Counted from the first letter of the stretch, positions 8,134-15,736 are shown. The stretch: 37,155 bases of DNA from Phycisphaeraceae bacterium (GCA_029260655.1 JAJDCU010000023.1:1-37155), one strand, 5' to 3'. The notes: generated by a model from the letters alone, not told the origin. Numbers and translations are program-made.

Positions 8134-8175
8134 CCCATCCCCAACCCCCAATCCCCAACCCCCAATCCCCAACTC
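8134..8175. repeat. C-rich repeat fused to the 5' end of kdsC
   Basis: Units CCCCAACCCCCAAT repeat between the S23 stop and the first conserved kdsC codon. Two C5 runs (8145-8149, 8159-8163) are present. In the kdsC frame it reads PIPNPQSPTPNPQ with no NTG codon. Confidence 0.85.
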
Positions 8176-8661
8176 ATCGTCTTCGATCTCGACGGCGTCC
8201 TCACCGACGGGTCGCTGATCTATGACAACCACGGCAACGAACTGAAGCGCTTCAATACCCGTGACGGATTCGGGATCCGTGCGGCGCAGTTCAGCGGGAT
8301 ACCCGTCGGCGTACTCACCGCAAGGTCCAGCGAGGTCGTGCATCGGCGGATGGAAGAACTCAAGATCGATCATTACCTGCACGGCTGCAAGGACAAGGCC
8401 GCGGGGATCGAGGCGATCGCTCAGCGGGCGCGGGTTTCTTTGGAACAAACCGCGTTCATGGGCGACGACATATTAGACCTGCCCGCATTGAAGCGCGTGG
8501 GCTACCCGATGGCTGTCGCCGATGCGGCAATCGAAGTGCTGGAGGCCGCGAAGTTCACGCCCCAAGCCAAAGGCGGCCACGGCGCAGCGCGCGAGGCGGT
8601 CGAACATATCCTGCGGGCACAAGGGAAGTGGGACGCGGTGTTGGCAAAGTTCGGCGGGTAG
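8173..8661 (+). CDS. kdsC: 3-deoxy-D-manno-octulosonate 8-phosphate phosphatase KdsC, without a canonical start codon
   Basis: KdsC removes the phosphate from KDO 8-phosphate. From 8173 the frame reads LIVFDLDGVLTDG (HAD motif I with both catalytic Asp), then FNTRDGFGIR (the KdsC family motif), VLTARSS (motif II), GCKDKAAGIEAI (motif III Lys), GDDILDLP (motif IV), MAVADA and the C-terminal GGHGAAREAVEHIL. The catalytic core is therefore complete at about 162 residues. No ATG, GTG or TTG lies in frame between the S23 stop (8131-8133) and motif I; the next in-frame start, near 8335, would lose motif I. Initiation would need ATC/CTC, TGA read-through, or a one-base change in a C5 run that would put GTG 8130 in frame. 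It may therefore be phase-variable, mis-assembled or non-functional. Family certain; expression uncertain. Confidence 0.8.
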   Translation, partial: LIVFDLDGVLTDGSLIYDNHGNELKRFNTRDGFGIRAAQFSGIPVGVLTARSSEVVHRRMEELKIDHYLHGCKDKAAGIEAIAQRARVSLEQTAFMGDDILDLPALKRVGYPMAVADAAIEVLEAAKFTPQAKGGHGAAREAVEHILRAQGKWDAVLAKFGG

Positions 8662-8669
8662 GGGGCGGA

Positions 8670-8898
8670 TAACCGCAGAGGCGCAGAGAGCGCAGAGAAA
8701 ACAGCAGAGGGGGAGTTATCCGCAGATTGCGCAGATGACGCAGATGCGGATGACAGAAAGAATATCACGGAGGGCGCGGAAACACGGAGAAGATTTCTGT
8801 GCGCAAGCACACACGCTCTCTCCTCTGCGTCATCTGCGGATCATGCGCCTTGTCTTCTCTGCTTTGTCTCCTCTGCGCACTCGGCGCCTCTGCGGTTA
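8670..8898. repeat. GCAGAG-type intergenic inverted-repeat element
   Basis: Terminal arms 8670-8697 (TAACCGCAGAGGCGC...) and 8871-8898 match as inverted repeats at 26 of 28 positions. Inside is a second pair built on CGCAGATGACGCAG (around 8730-8745 and 8824-8838). It starts 8 bases after the kdsC stop. No reading frame of substance lies inside, so it looks like a non-autonomous palindromic element of about 230 bp. Confidence 0.75.
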
Positions 8899-8993
8899 GT
8901 TCTTTTTCTTCACTTCATACTTCAGCACTCAGCAATCAGACTTCCAAAAATCCCCACGATTCTCCGGCGGTAGCGGCAGCCACGGGATCAGCG

Positions 8994-9168
8994 GGACCTG
9001 GTCGGGCCCGTGTACTGAGTTCCACCATCTGGCCGGGGCGGTGCGCTCCATCAAGTCCCGCCCCCGGAGGTGCTCCTTTTGAGAACACGACCTGGAAGGC
9101 CCGGCATCAACGATGCTGATGCTAAAAACCTTCCGAGGGGCGGGCAGCCCTCGAGTCCAGGTCCTTTT
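8994..9168 (+). ncRNA. candidate structured non-coding RNA of unknown class
   Basis: A closing stem GGACCTGG (8994-9001) / CCAGGTCC (9157-9164) continues inward (TCG/CGA and GG/CC) and is followed by TTTT (9165-9168). Inside, CGTGT (9009-9013) pairs with ACACG (9085-9089), CCGGGGCGG (about 9033-9041) with CCGCCCCCGG (about 9058-9067, one bulge), and GGAAGG (9094-9099) with CCTTCC (9129-9134). CCCGCCCC (9057-9064) could also pair with GGGGCGGG (9137-9144), giving an alternative fold. The overall shape recalls a 6S-like or other housekeeping RNA, but I see no signature for 6S, SRP, tmRNA, RNase P or a known riboswitch. The strand is set by the U-run. Confidence 0.45.
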
Positions 9169-9596
9169 AATCTTTGGATGCTCAGGGGAGTCGGTTAACC
9201 GCCATCGTGAGGTTGTCGGCAGACGCGATCAGAATTAATCACGCCTCCATACTTGGATGGAAAGTCGCGTTTGCGCGCACCGATCTGTCGCGGGAGGGTG
9301 GTTCAATCGTGCGTAAGTATTTGTGGGTCATTGAAATGAAAAAGTTTAGTCGAGGGCCACGATTTTGTGTCAGGCAGTACCGATCTGTGCGCAGCATCAT
9401 GACATTGGCCGGCCAAAGCGAAAGCATATCCACCGCTAAACACAGGAGAAAAAACGGCATCCAACACCGTCTTTTGCCCCATTTCTCTACAACCAAAGAG
9501 GTTTGAAAATTGCACAACCTTTGAATCCGGCCATGCATGATGATATACTGCGTTTCCTTCAGCCTACTGATATTCTACATCGGAGTCTGACAACTA
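9169..9596. other. lower-GC non-coding stretch upstream of the unknown membrane protein gene
   Basis: About 430 bases visibly poorer in GC than the surroundings. Reading frames here have no recognisable features. ACCGATCTGT occurs twice (near 9279 and 9379). The last 60 bases, rich in AT around 9535-9580, probably hold the promoter of the gene at 9597. Confidence 0.5.
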
Positions 9597-10931
9597 ATGG
9601 AAGCGACAAAACTCGCTGTTATTGAAGTCCTGGAGCGGGAGGAACAGAAGGTTCAAAATGCCATAACGGGCGCCACGCTACCCGTAGACCTTCGAGAGCG
9701 TCAGGAATTCCTCTTTCAGGACGTCCGAAACTCAACAAGGCATGGTCGGTACTCCGTATGGCCTCCTAAGATCGACTTCCTTCACTTCCTGCTTACTGTA
9801 CCAACCCCGCATGTTAACCTCTGGCCGATGTCGGAGATGGAATTCACTTCTGTGTTTCACATGTCGCCAGACCAGCTCTTAGAGCTAAGCAACAACAATC
9901 TGGTTGTGTTGAGCGTGTATGAGAGACGCCCCGAAGCATGGGAAAATTGTTGGGGAGAAATGCTCCCCTTGTTGAAGTCTGAACGAACGATCTCGGGTGG
10001 GCTACGAAACGAGCGACTTTATAGTGTTGCTGACAGTTCATTTCCAACCAAAGTAGATCGCAAAATCAGTGAGTTTGAGAAGTATTCGAAGGAGTTGCCT
10101 GACGATGTAAGAGACGGGTTCGGCTTTTCTTCAGAACACGAAAGTGCAATTCGCGCTCTTGGGTTTCGTTACATGTTTCTGAAGGCGAGGTACTCAGATC
10201 CAGAGTTGTGCGATCTGGTTGATTGGGATATCCGGCATCACAGGGTCGCCGAAGCGTTCGAACGATTAAACTTTTATCATGCCATGTTGACAAAACCAGT
10301 GACCGGAAGTGAGGGTGGCGACTATATCGCAGACAGTTCGGCTCAGTTTGAAGATGGCCCCAAGCTGGATCCCCGCTTCACGTCGTGGCAGCCCAAACAG
10401 CCCTTCTACGCAAAAATAGAGCCGGCAGCCATTGAATGGCTTACTCAAAAAATATTGAGGCCTGCTTGTCCACGTGAAAACATCGGGGCGAGCGCCCCAG
10501 TCGTTCCGAAGAACCTCTTTGACCATATCGTCACCCGGGATGACTTCGAAAGCGACAAAGAGGATTTGACTAAAGGACTTGAACGGCTATCTGTTGACCT
10601 ACGTAGAGTTGGCGTTACGTCGGATGATCTTGAGAAGAGCGCCAATCATATCGATAATATTCTCAAGGCCCAGAATAGCAAGATGGATGAGACCGATCGG
10701 CTCCTCGGGCAGGTGTCCTACTTTGGCGCGGTCTCCGGGTTGCTGTCCCTGACTACTGCAGTCAGCATTCCTTCATTCTACGCGGGTGCGGCTGGTTTGA
10801 CCATTTTATGCGCTAGTGGAATCGCTGATGCAATAAGGAAATTTCAACTCCCAGACAGGCTGGCACTGCAGCCTTATCGACATCACAAACTAATAAGTAA
10901 GAGTGATGATATTTTACTTGATCGAGAATAA
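9597..10931 (+). CDS. unknown protein with coiled coil and C-terminal membrane hairpin
   Basis: I do not recognise this 444-residue protein. The N-terminal two thirds (1-310) look globular and soluble, with aromatic-rich helices and no signal peptide. Residues about 318-370 are heptad-like and charged (LTKGLERLSVDLRRVG..SDDLEKSANHIDNIL). Residues about 373-411 form two closely spaced hydrophobic segments (a membrane hairpin, FGAVSGLLSLTTAVSIPSFY / AGAAGLTILCASGIAD), leaving a short basic tail. This architecture would place a large N-terminal domain in the cytoplasm. Its codon use and base composition are clearly lower in GC than the neighbours, suggesting acquisition by transfer. CGGAG lies about 12 bases before the ATG. 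It stands alone; no toxin, nuclease or defence motif could be made out. Confidence 0.7.
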   Translation: MEATKLAVIEVLEREEQKVQNAITGATLPVDLRERQEFLFQDVRNSTRHGRYSVWPPKIDFLHFLLTVPTPHVNLWPMSEMEFTSVFHMSPDQLLELSNNNLVVLSVYERRPEAWENCWGEMLPLLKSERTISGGLRNERLYSVADSSFPTKVDRKISEFEKYSKELPDDVRDGFGFSSEHESAIRALGFRYMFLKARYSDPELCDLVDWDIRHHRVAEAFERLNFYHAMLTKPVTGSEGGDYIADSSAQFEDGPKLDPRFTSWQPKQPFYAKIEPAAIEWLTQKILRPACPRENIGASAPVVPKNLFDHIVTRDDFESDKEDLTKGLERLSVDLRRVGVTSDDLEKSANHIDNILKAQNSKMDETDRLLGQVSYFGAVSGLLSLTTAVSIPSFYAGAAGLTILCASGIADAIRKFQLPDRLALQPYRHHKLISKSDDILLDRE

Positions 10932-11011
10932 TGAAGTGAGAAACAGTCTGCAAGTAGCTAATCCCTGATTGAGGGGTACGGGGAGGATTTGGCGGATGTA
11001 TCGTCGTTAAC

Positions 11012-12490
11012 TCACAAGTTTACTGATTCACTTGGCTTGATCTCTTTGGGAAGGTCGGCGTCTACGAGGTCGTCGGGTTCGATGGCGGTGAGGGGGGAGA
11101 TTTCTATTTTTGCGTTGACTTGGCCGTCGGCATCGCGGGGAATGGTTACGTTGTGGGTTTCCAGCCAGCGGGCGGCGCGTTGGGTTTGGAGTTGTTTGCT
11201 GGTGGCGGGGCAGTCGACTTCGCCGGGGGCGTCGGCGTTTTTGATGGGGGCGAACTCTTCGACGCGGTCGGTTTCGTAAAGGATCGAGTTGTCACATAGT
11301 GGCAGCGCATCGAAGACGAAGGTCTCGAACTTCACAGCCTTACCCCCGGAGTTACCCCCGGCGTTATCGGGAGAAACGGGCTCACCTGTATTCAAGTCGA
11401 TGCAGGGGACTTTCTTTTCGGCGCGGTGGAACGGCAGGGCGAAACCCTGCGGCGAGGTGTTTAGCGCTTCGACGAAGTCGACCTGGATGATGTGGATAGC
11501 GATGGAGCCGGCGCGGAATCGGAGGGTGCCGTCGTCGTTGATCTGGTAAGCGAGCTTGTCGGGGAGTTTAAGGAAGTCGGTGTACTCGATGACGGTCATC
11601 TTGCCGTCGGCCGTGCAGAAGTTGCCGACCTTTTCCTCGGGGCCGGTCTTGGGGACCATCTTGGAGGACATCTGCGCGCTGTCGAGGGCGTGCAGGCCGA
11701 TGAATAAGGGGTCGATGACGTGGACGGTGGGGTTGTCTATTTGAGTGTAGCTGATCTGGGTGACGCCGCGGGATTTCATGTCGGCGATCGCGCCGGAGGT
11801 GTGCAGGGCCTTGAGCGATCCGCCGTGGCCGTTGGGCGAGAGTGCCAGCGAGTCTTTGCCGGCGAGGAGGGCTTTGCCGCGCTGGGCGCCGTGCAGTCCG
11901 ATGGCGGGCATCATGGCCTGGGGGAAGTGGGTGACGTTTTTCGGATCGAGGCCGAAGGTGTCGTTTTCTTTGAAGAAGTCGACGGTGGGCTGGTGGTTAA
12001 CGGGGCTGGTCATGACGTACCAGGGGATGGTGCAGCCAAACTTCTGCTGGGCTTTATTGATGTAGTCGGCGAGGACGCCGAATAGCGGCCGGGCGGTGAC
12101 GGGCGTAGCGGGGAAGGTGCCCTTGGGCGCATCCCAGCCAAGGCGTGTGCCCTGGCCGCCGGCGACGGTGAAGGCGGCGACGCTGCCGCCGCGGATGAGT
12201 TTTTCGCCCAGTGATCGTGCCTCGCGGTACTTGCCTTCGAGCTTAGGCGTGGGTTGTTGCGGGTAACTTGGCGCGGGCTGGATGTCGGCGGGCAGGTTCA
12301 GCGGCGGGGTGTTTAACACATACGACTCGATGAGCCGGCCGACCTCGGGCCAGTCGATGCCTTCGATCTGCGAAAGCAGTTGGTCGCGTTGGGTGTCGTC
12401 AAGTTCGTCGTAGAACGTCAGGACGTGTGATTGGCCGACCGCCTGGAGGGTCTGACTGGCGGCGGCGTGGCGATCGGTGAGGGGGGGCAT
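11012..12490 (-). CDS. UDP-sugar pyrophosphorylase, eukaryote-like UAP1/UDPGP family
   Basis: This nucleotidyltransferase probably makes UDP-N-acetylglucosamine (or UDP-glucose/galactose) from UTP and the sugar 1-phosphate. The 492 residues show the AGGQGTRLG nucleotide loop (110-118), PKG (122-124), SPNGHGG (218-224), TQIDNP (249-254) and the C-terminal KFETFVFDALP. These match the UAP1/AGX branch of the UDPGP family rather than bacterial GlmU or GalU. The enzyme is cytosolic and feeds cell-envelope sugar synthesis, fitting the KDO genes nearby. The ATG at 12490 abuts a C-rich repeat, so there is no Shine-Dalgarno. It is the last gene of a same-strand row with rsmE and the heme protein. The sugar specificity is not readable. 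Confidence 0.9.
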   Translation of the reverse strand: MPPLTDRHAAASQTLQAVGQSHVLTFYDELDDTQRDQLLSQIEGIDWPEVGRLIESYVLNTPPLNLPADIQPAPSYPQQPTPKLEGKYREARSLGEKLIRGGSVAAFTVAGGQGTRLGWDAPKGTFPATPVTARPLFGVLADYINKAQQKFGCTIPWYVMTSPVNHQPTVDFFKENDTFGLDPKNVTHFPQAMMPAIGLHGAQRGKALLAGKDSLALSPNGHGGSLKALHTSGAIADMKSRGVTQISYTQIDNPTVHVIDPLFIGLHALDSAQMSSKMVPKTGPEEKVGNFCTADGKMTVIEYTDFLKLPDKLAYQINDDGTLRFRAGSIAIHIIQVDFVEALNTSPQGFALPFHRAEKKVPCIDLNTGEPVSPDNAGGNSGGKAVKFETFVFDALPLCDNSILYETDRVEEFAPIKNADAPGEVDCPATSKQLQTQRAARWLETHNVTIPRDADGQVNAKIEISPLTAIEPDDLVDADLPKEIKPSESVNL

Positions 12491-12648
12491 GGGTTGGGTT
12501 GGGGGTTAGGAGTTAGGGGTGGGGGTTGGTTATTCGCTAAACCGCAAGCGGGGGTTGAGCACGTGTGGGGTGTCGGGTATCGAGGGTCGGAGGGATTATT
12601 CTGGGGTGAACTAATAACTCATAGCTAACGGCTAACAGCTAATGGCTA
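12491..12648. repeat. composite intergenic repeat: GGGGTT-family block plus AGCTAACGGCT block
   Basis: Directly upstream of the pyrophosphorylase ATG, 12491-12530 is a GGGTTGGGTTGGGGGTTAGG-type block (C-rich on the coding strand). At 12621-12648 runs of GCTAAC/GGCTAA occur; the 13-mer ATAGCTAACGGCT (12621-12633) recurs exactly at 28934-28946 next to another GGGGTT-family block. Confidence 0.7.
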
Positions 12649-12650
12649 TA

Positions 12651-13358
12651 TCACATCTCTGCTTGCCAGACGACCTTGCCGACGAAGAACGGGCCGAGGT
12701 TGTCGATGTATTGTGAGGTTTGTTTGGTTTTGCGCATGGTCTGGACGATGGCCGAGAGCGGGTGGAGGTCCTTGCCCACAAGGGCGACGACGAAGTCGTT
12801 GTCGTGTCTGTCGAGTCCGTTGCATGCGAGGCGGATGTCATGCGCGTAGTCGGCCTGACCAAATGCCATGCCGATGGTTCCGTGCTCCTTGAGGATCTCG
12901 CGTTGTTCCTGTGGGGGGAGCTGATTGAACGCGCCGTTGCGCCTAAGCGGGTACCAGACGGCCCAGGGCCAGTCGGGGTTGAGCGCCGTGCGTCGTGGCC
13001 GATCAAACAGCGTGTCTTTAAGATCGGCTTCGTAGCCCAGAGAGTAGGTCCGGCCGACCATCACCAGCTCGTGGATCGGGGGCATGCCTGTGAACGGGGG
13101 TTTTTGAAATATCCCTCGGGCGGTCCCGACGAAATCTGCGGGGTCTTCGCTGATCGTCAGGATGCCGATGCCGTAGGGGTTGTTCAGATCTTCGTACACC
13201 ACGGCCTGGAGCCCGGACTTCTTGACCGCGTCCACGATGGCGGCGGTGTCCCGGCAGCCGCCGAAGCACATCAGCTGCATGTATAGCCGTGTGTCAGAGC
13301 GTTGGCCCTGAGCACCTTTTTCGTCGATGTCGGGTTTTTCAATTGTGGGTCGATTCAT
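12651..13358 (-). CDS. chlorite dismutase-family heme protein, coproheme decarboxylase (ChdC/HemQ)-like
   Basis: A 235-residue member of the Cld family. The heme-ligand region reads EQREILKEHGTIGMAFG (151-167) with His159 as probable proximal ligand; WYPLRRNGAFNQL (135-147) supplies Tyr136 where ChdC has its catalytic Tyr. The end, VGKDLHPLSAIVQTMR...GPFFVGKVVW, is the second ferredoxin-like half. The HemQ-like Tyr and the absence of a signal peptide favour a role in heme synthesis (coproheme to heme b) over chlorite detoxification, but the N-terminal half is divergent (LMCFGGCRDTAA, with two Cys). No other heme genes are in the window. It follows rsmE after 38 bases and precedes the pyrophosphorylase by 160 bases. 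Confidence 0.82.
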   Translation of the reverse strand: MNRPTIEKPDIDEKGAQGQRSDTRLYMQLMCFGGCRDTAAIVDAVKKSGLQAVVYEDLNNPYGIGILTISEDPADFVGTARGIFQKPPFTGMPPIHELVMVGRTYSLGYEADLKDTLFDRPRRTALNPDWPWAVWYPLRRNGAFNQLPPQEQREILKEHGTIGMAFGQADYAHDIRLACNGLDRHDNDFVVALVGKDLHPLSAIVQTMRKTKQTSQYIDNLGPFFVGKVVWQAEM

Positions 13359-13396
13359 GTGCCAAGCTTACCGGGCGTGGCCCGGGCGGGCAAAGG

Positions 13397-14194
13397 TCAC
13401 GGCCGGGCCAGGTAGCGGATCACCGCCGCGGCCGAAGTTGCCGCCGTCTCGACCCGCAGGACATGGGGCCCAAGCCCCCAGTCAAGACATCCCGACGCCG
13501 AGGCGGACGCCTGTTCCTGCGTGCTCCACCCGCCTTCCGGGCCGATCAAAACCAGCACATGGCTGGACGACGCGAGGCGCTTGGGTAAGTCCGCCGGCGC
13601 GCCGCCCGCCAAGCAGGCCAGCAGCTTCAGGTCGTAGCCGGGTTCGGACCAGACCTCGTCGAGCGCACAGACCGGCTCGACCCGCATCAGTGTCAGCCGA
13701 CCGCACTGCTTGGCGGACTGCACCGCCAGCTTCTTAAAGCGCTCAAGCTTGGTCGGGCGCGGGTCGACGACGCTGTGCTCGGCCCTAAGCGGGATAAGCC
13801 GATCGGCCCCGAGTTGAGAAAGCTGCTGGACCATCGCGTCGGCGCGGGGGCCCTTGGGGATCGCGGTGGCGACGGTCAGTGTGGGCTTTGGCGGGTTAAA
13901 TCGCTGAACCGAAATAACCCGGCAGACCGCCTTGCCCGACGAATATTCTTCGAGCACCGCCTGGGCGAGCGTGCCTTGGCCGTCAAATAACTCTACGCCG
14001 TCCCCTGCCGATAACCTAAGCACCTTGCGGGCGTGGTGGGTGTCTTCCTTGTCCAACAGGCAGCGGGCGTCCGATACCCCCGTGTCTTGGCCCGTATCAG
14101 AGCCGCTTTCGGGCTGTAAACCCCCTGTGGATACCCCCGTCAGGGCCGGGCAGAAAAAACGCGAGGATCGGGTCGTTTGGCCTGGGGACGACAT
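13397..14194 (-). CDS. rsmE: 16S rRNA (uracil-1498-N3)-methyltransferase RsmE
   Basis: RsmE methylates U1498 of 16S rRNA using S-adenosylmethionine; it is a SPOUT enzyme with a trefoil knot. The N-terminal PUA-like domain (HHARKVLRLSAGD, about 53-65) leads to TVATAIPKGPRADAMVQQLSQLG (about 107-129), EHSVV, SAKQCGR, then the knot motifs IGPEGGW (about 217-223) and LRVETAA (about 246-252). The start is the ATG at 14194 (MSSPGQTT), with AAAGGA about 8 bases upstream; the codon before it is TTG. An insert of about 20 residues (GVSTGGLQPESGSDTGQDTG) after FFCPAL is unusual. It is probably first in a short operon with the heme protein. Confidence 0.93.
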   Translation of the reverse strand: MSSPGQTTRSSRFFCPALTGVSTGGLQPESGSDTGQDTGVSDARCLLDKEDTHHARKVLRLSAGDGVELFDGQGTLAQAVLEEYSSGKAVCRVISVQRFNPPKPTLTVATAIPKGPRADAMVQQLSQLGADRLIPLRAEHSVVDPRPTKLERFKKLAVQSAKQCGRLTLMRVEPVCALDEVWSEPGYDLKLLACLAGGAPADLPKRLASSSHVLVLIGPEGGWSTQEQASASASGCLDWGLGPHVLRVETAATSAAAVIRYLARP

Positions 14195-14344
14195 CAATAA
14201 TCCTTTGGCTTCACTGGCGGGATGGGCCTTGAGTCGGGCCTTCCGTGCGTCGATAAATCCGGGTGTAGCGATTAGGTAAGCAGTGCTTGAACATCATGGC
14301 ATATCCGCCGCGGCGGGCCAACCTACCCCAGGACTCCTTAGCGC

Positions 14345-15736
14345 GTGACCGACACGCCCGAACAACCCGAAGACGATGCCCGCAGCCAGGATATGGACCT
14401 GGAGAGCCAGCTCGATTCGTTGCTGGAACGGCTGGAGGAGGCGGACCCCAAGACGGTCCCGGCCGACCTGCGCCATCCCCCTGAAGAGCTCCAGCCCGCC
14501 GAGGCGGCTACTGAGCCTGCCCCCGAACCGGTCGCCGAATCGGTCCCGTCCCAGCCCGAGCCGGACGCAAAGCCGCCAAGCGAAGAACCCGCACCTCAGC
14601 CGGTCGGTGAATCGCCCCAGCCCGCCGCCGCGATGGTTGACCCGGCTGACAGCGGTGTCGACGAAAAGCCGGCCAAGCCGACGGGCGGGTTCGACCTCGA
14701 CACGATCGCGGCGATGGCGGCGGACCTGCTCAATAATCAGGTCGATCAGACGATCGACGCCGCGAGCAAACCAGCGGACCCTGCCCCGGCCCCGCAACAG
14801 GCGGACGGCCCGGCCCAGCCGGTCGCCGAATCCACCGACGATGCGCCTTCGACCGAACCGGTCGCGGCAACGCCCGACGAGCCCGCAAAGCCCCAGCCCT
14901 CATCGGATCAGCCCGACGCCAAGGCGGCATCGCTGACCGAAGACGACCTGGCCGGTCAGATCCAGTCACTGCTTAATGATGTGAAGCAGCAGGACCAGGC
15001 CCCCGCCCCGCCAGCGGAAACCGACAAGCCCGCCGAGCCGGTTGCCGAAGCGCCCAGTCAGCCGGATACGCCCCAGGCCCAAGAGCAGGCCGTGGTAGAT
15101 CAATCCCCGGACACCGACGCAGACCAGGTCCCGGAGCCCGCCCAGGCCGAAGAACCTGCTGTCTCGATCGATCAAATCGACTCGATGCTCGCCGAGTCCG
15201 CGGAGCAGGCCATCGAGCAGGACGCCGACGAAGCCGGCGAGCCGACCGAGGCGGCACACGTGCCCGGGACCGACGAGGTGCTGGCCTCCCAGGCGCAGGC
15301 CGAGGAGCGGGCCGAACTCGAAGCCAAAGCCCAGGCCGAACTCAGCGCCCAAGCCTCAACCCAAGACCAAGCCCCGGCGCCAGCCGACGAGCCCCAGCCC
15401 GCCGCGGTCCCGAGCGCCGGCGCTACAGCCCAGGACGTTGCCGCCGAACTAGACCAGGACGCGCAAGCCGTACCCGTCGCCGCTGAGGTAGCTGACGCCG
15501 GGGACAGCCAGGGCGACGAAACCGAGCCCCAGCCGGTCAGCGCGGCGCCCAGCCCAGCCGTGGTGATCAAGCAGGGGAACCTGGCCAAGGCCGAGCGCAC
15601 CCTGCGGAAAGTCTGCGGCGTCATCAACAGCCCGCTAAGACGTGTCTCCCCCGAGCTGCGCGACACCGTCGGCTACGTCAGCATCCTCATCCTCGGCTCC
15701 GCGCTGAGCCTGCTGGCCTTCGGCCTGTTGTTCTGA
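14345..15736 (+). CDS. Pro/Ala/Glu-rich tail-anchored protein with four short amphipathic motifs
   Basis: I do not recognise a family. The 463 residues are mostly disordered Pro/Ala/Gln/Asp-rich linker, very acidic, with one C-terminal membrane segment (about 443-463, YVSILILGSALSLLAFGLLF) that ends the protein, so it is tail-anchored with a cytoplasmic bulk. A short basic helical region (AERTLRKVCGVINSPLRRV) precedes the membrane. Four similar amphipathic motifs stand out in the linker: DMDLESQLDSLLERL (16-30), GFDLDTIAAMAADLL (115-129), TEDDLAGQIQSLLNDV (198-213) and VSIDQIDSMLAESAE (273-287). They resemble the D-x-I-D-x-L-L peptide at FliM/FliN N-termini. The start is GTG at 14345. It is transcribed alone, divergent from rsmE. 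Confidence 0.75.
   Translation: MTDTPEQPEDDARSQDMDLESQLDSLLERLEEADPKTVPADLRHPPEELQPAEAATEPAPEPVAESVPSQPEPDAKPPSEEPAPQPVGESPQPAAAMVDPADSGVDEKPAKPTGGFDLDTIAAMAADLLNNQVDQTIDAASKPADPAPAPQQADGPAQPVAESTDDAPSTEPVAATPDEPAKPQPSSDQPDAKAASLTEDDLAGQIQSLLNDVKQQDQAPAPPAETDKPAEPVAEAPSQPDTPQAQEQAVVDQSPDTDADQVPEPAQAEEPAVSIDQIDSMLAESAEQAIEQDADEAGEPTEAAHVPGTDEVLASQAQAEERAELEAKAQAELSAQASTQDQAPAPADEPQPAAVPSAGATAQDVAAELDQDAQAVPVAAEVADAGDSQGDETEPQPVSAAPSPAVVIKQGNLAKAERTLRKVCGVINSPLRRVSPELRDTVGYVSILILGSALSLLAFGLLF

Larger units (their letters stand above)
7726..8175. mobile_element. candidate IVS-like S23 element between kdsD and kdsC
   Basis: Bases 7727-7756 (G-rich) and 8146-8175 (C-rich) can pair without gaps over 30 positions. 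There are two mismatches (7732/8170, 7739/8163), one G-T pair, and a perfect 17-bp core (7740-7756 with 8146-8162). The stem encloses the S23 gene almost exactly. The left edge is directly after the ATG at 7723-7725 that follows the kdsD stop, and the right edge touches the first conserved kdsC codons. This resembles the layout of 23S rRNA intervening sequences, which carry the same protein family inside a long stem. Mobility itself is inferred; no target-site duplication or transposase is seen. Confidence 0.5.

Noticed and set aside
8113-8448. 111-residue frame on - across the repeat and kdsC
   Set aside because: Antisense to kdsC; its end (GLGVGDGSP) is just translated repeat.
8994-9168. 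Naming the structured RNA as 6S, SRP or tmRNA
   Set aside because: Size and closing stem recall 6S, but the SRP apical motif, tmRNA ends and RNase P core are absent and I cannot confirm the 6S bubble.
9174-9506. 110-residue frame in the lower-GC gap
   Set aside because: No ribosome site, no recognisable features; starts within the 3' flank of the candidate RNA.
12651-13358. True chlorite dismutase
   Set aside because: The Tyr at the ChdC catalytic position and lack of a signal peptide favour the heme-synthesis branch.
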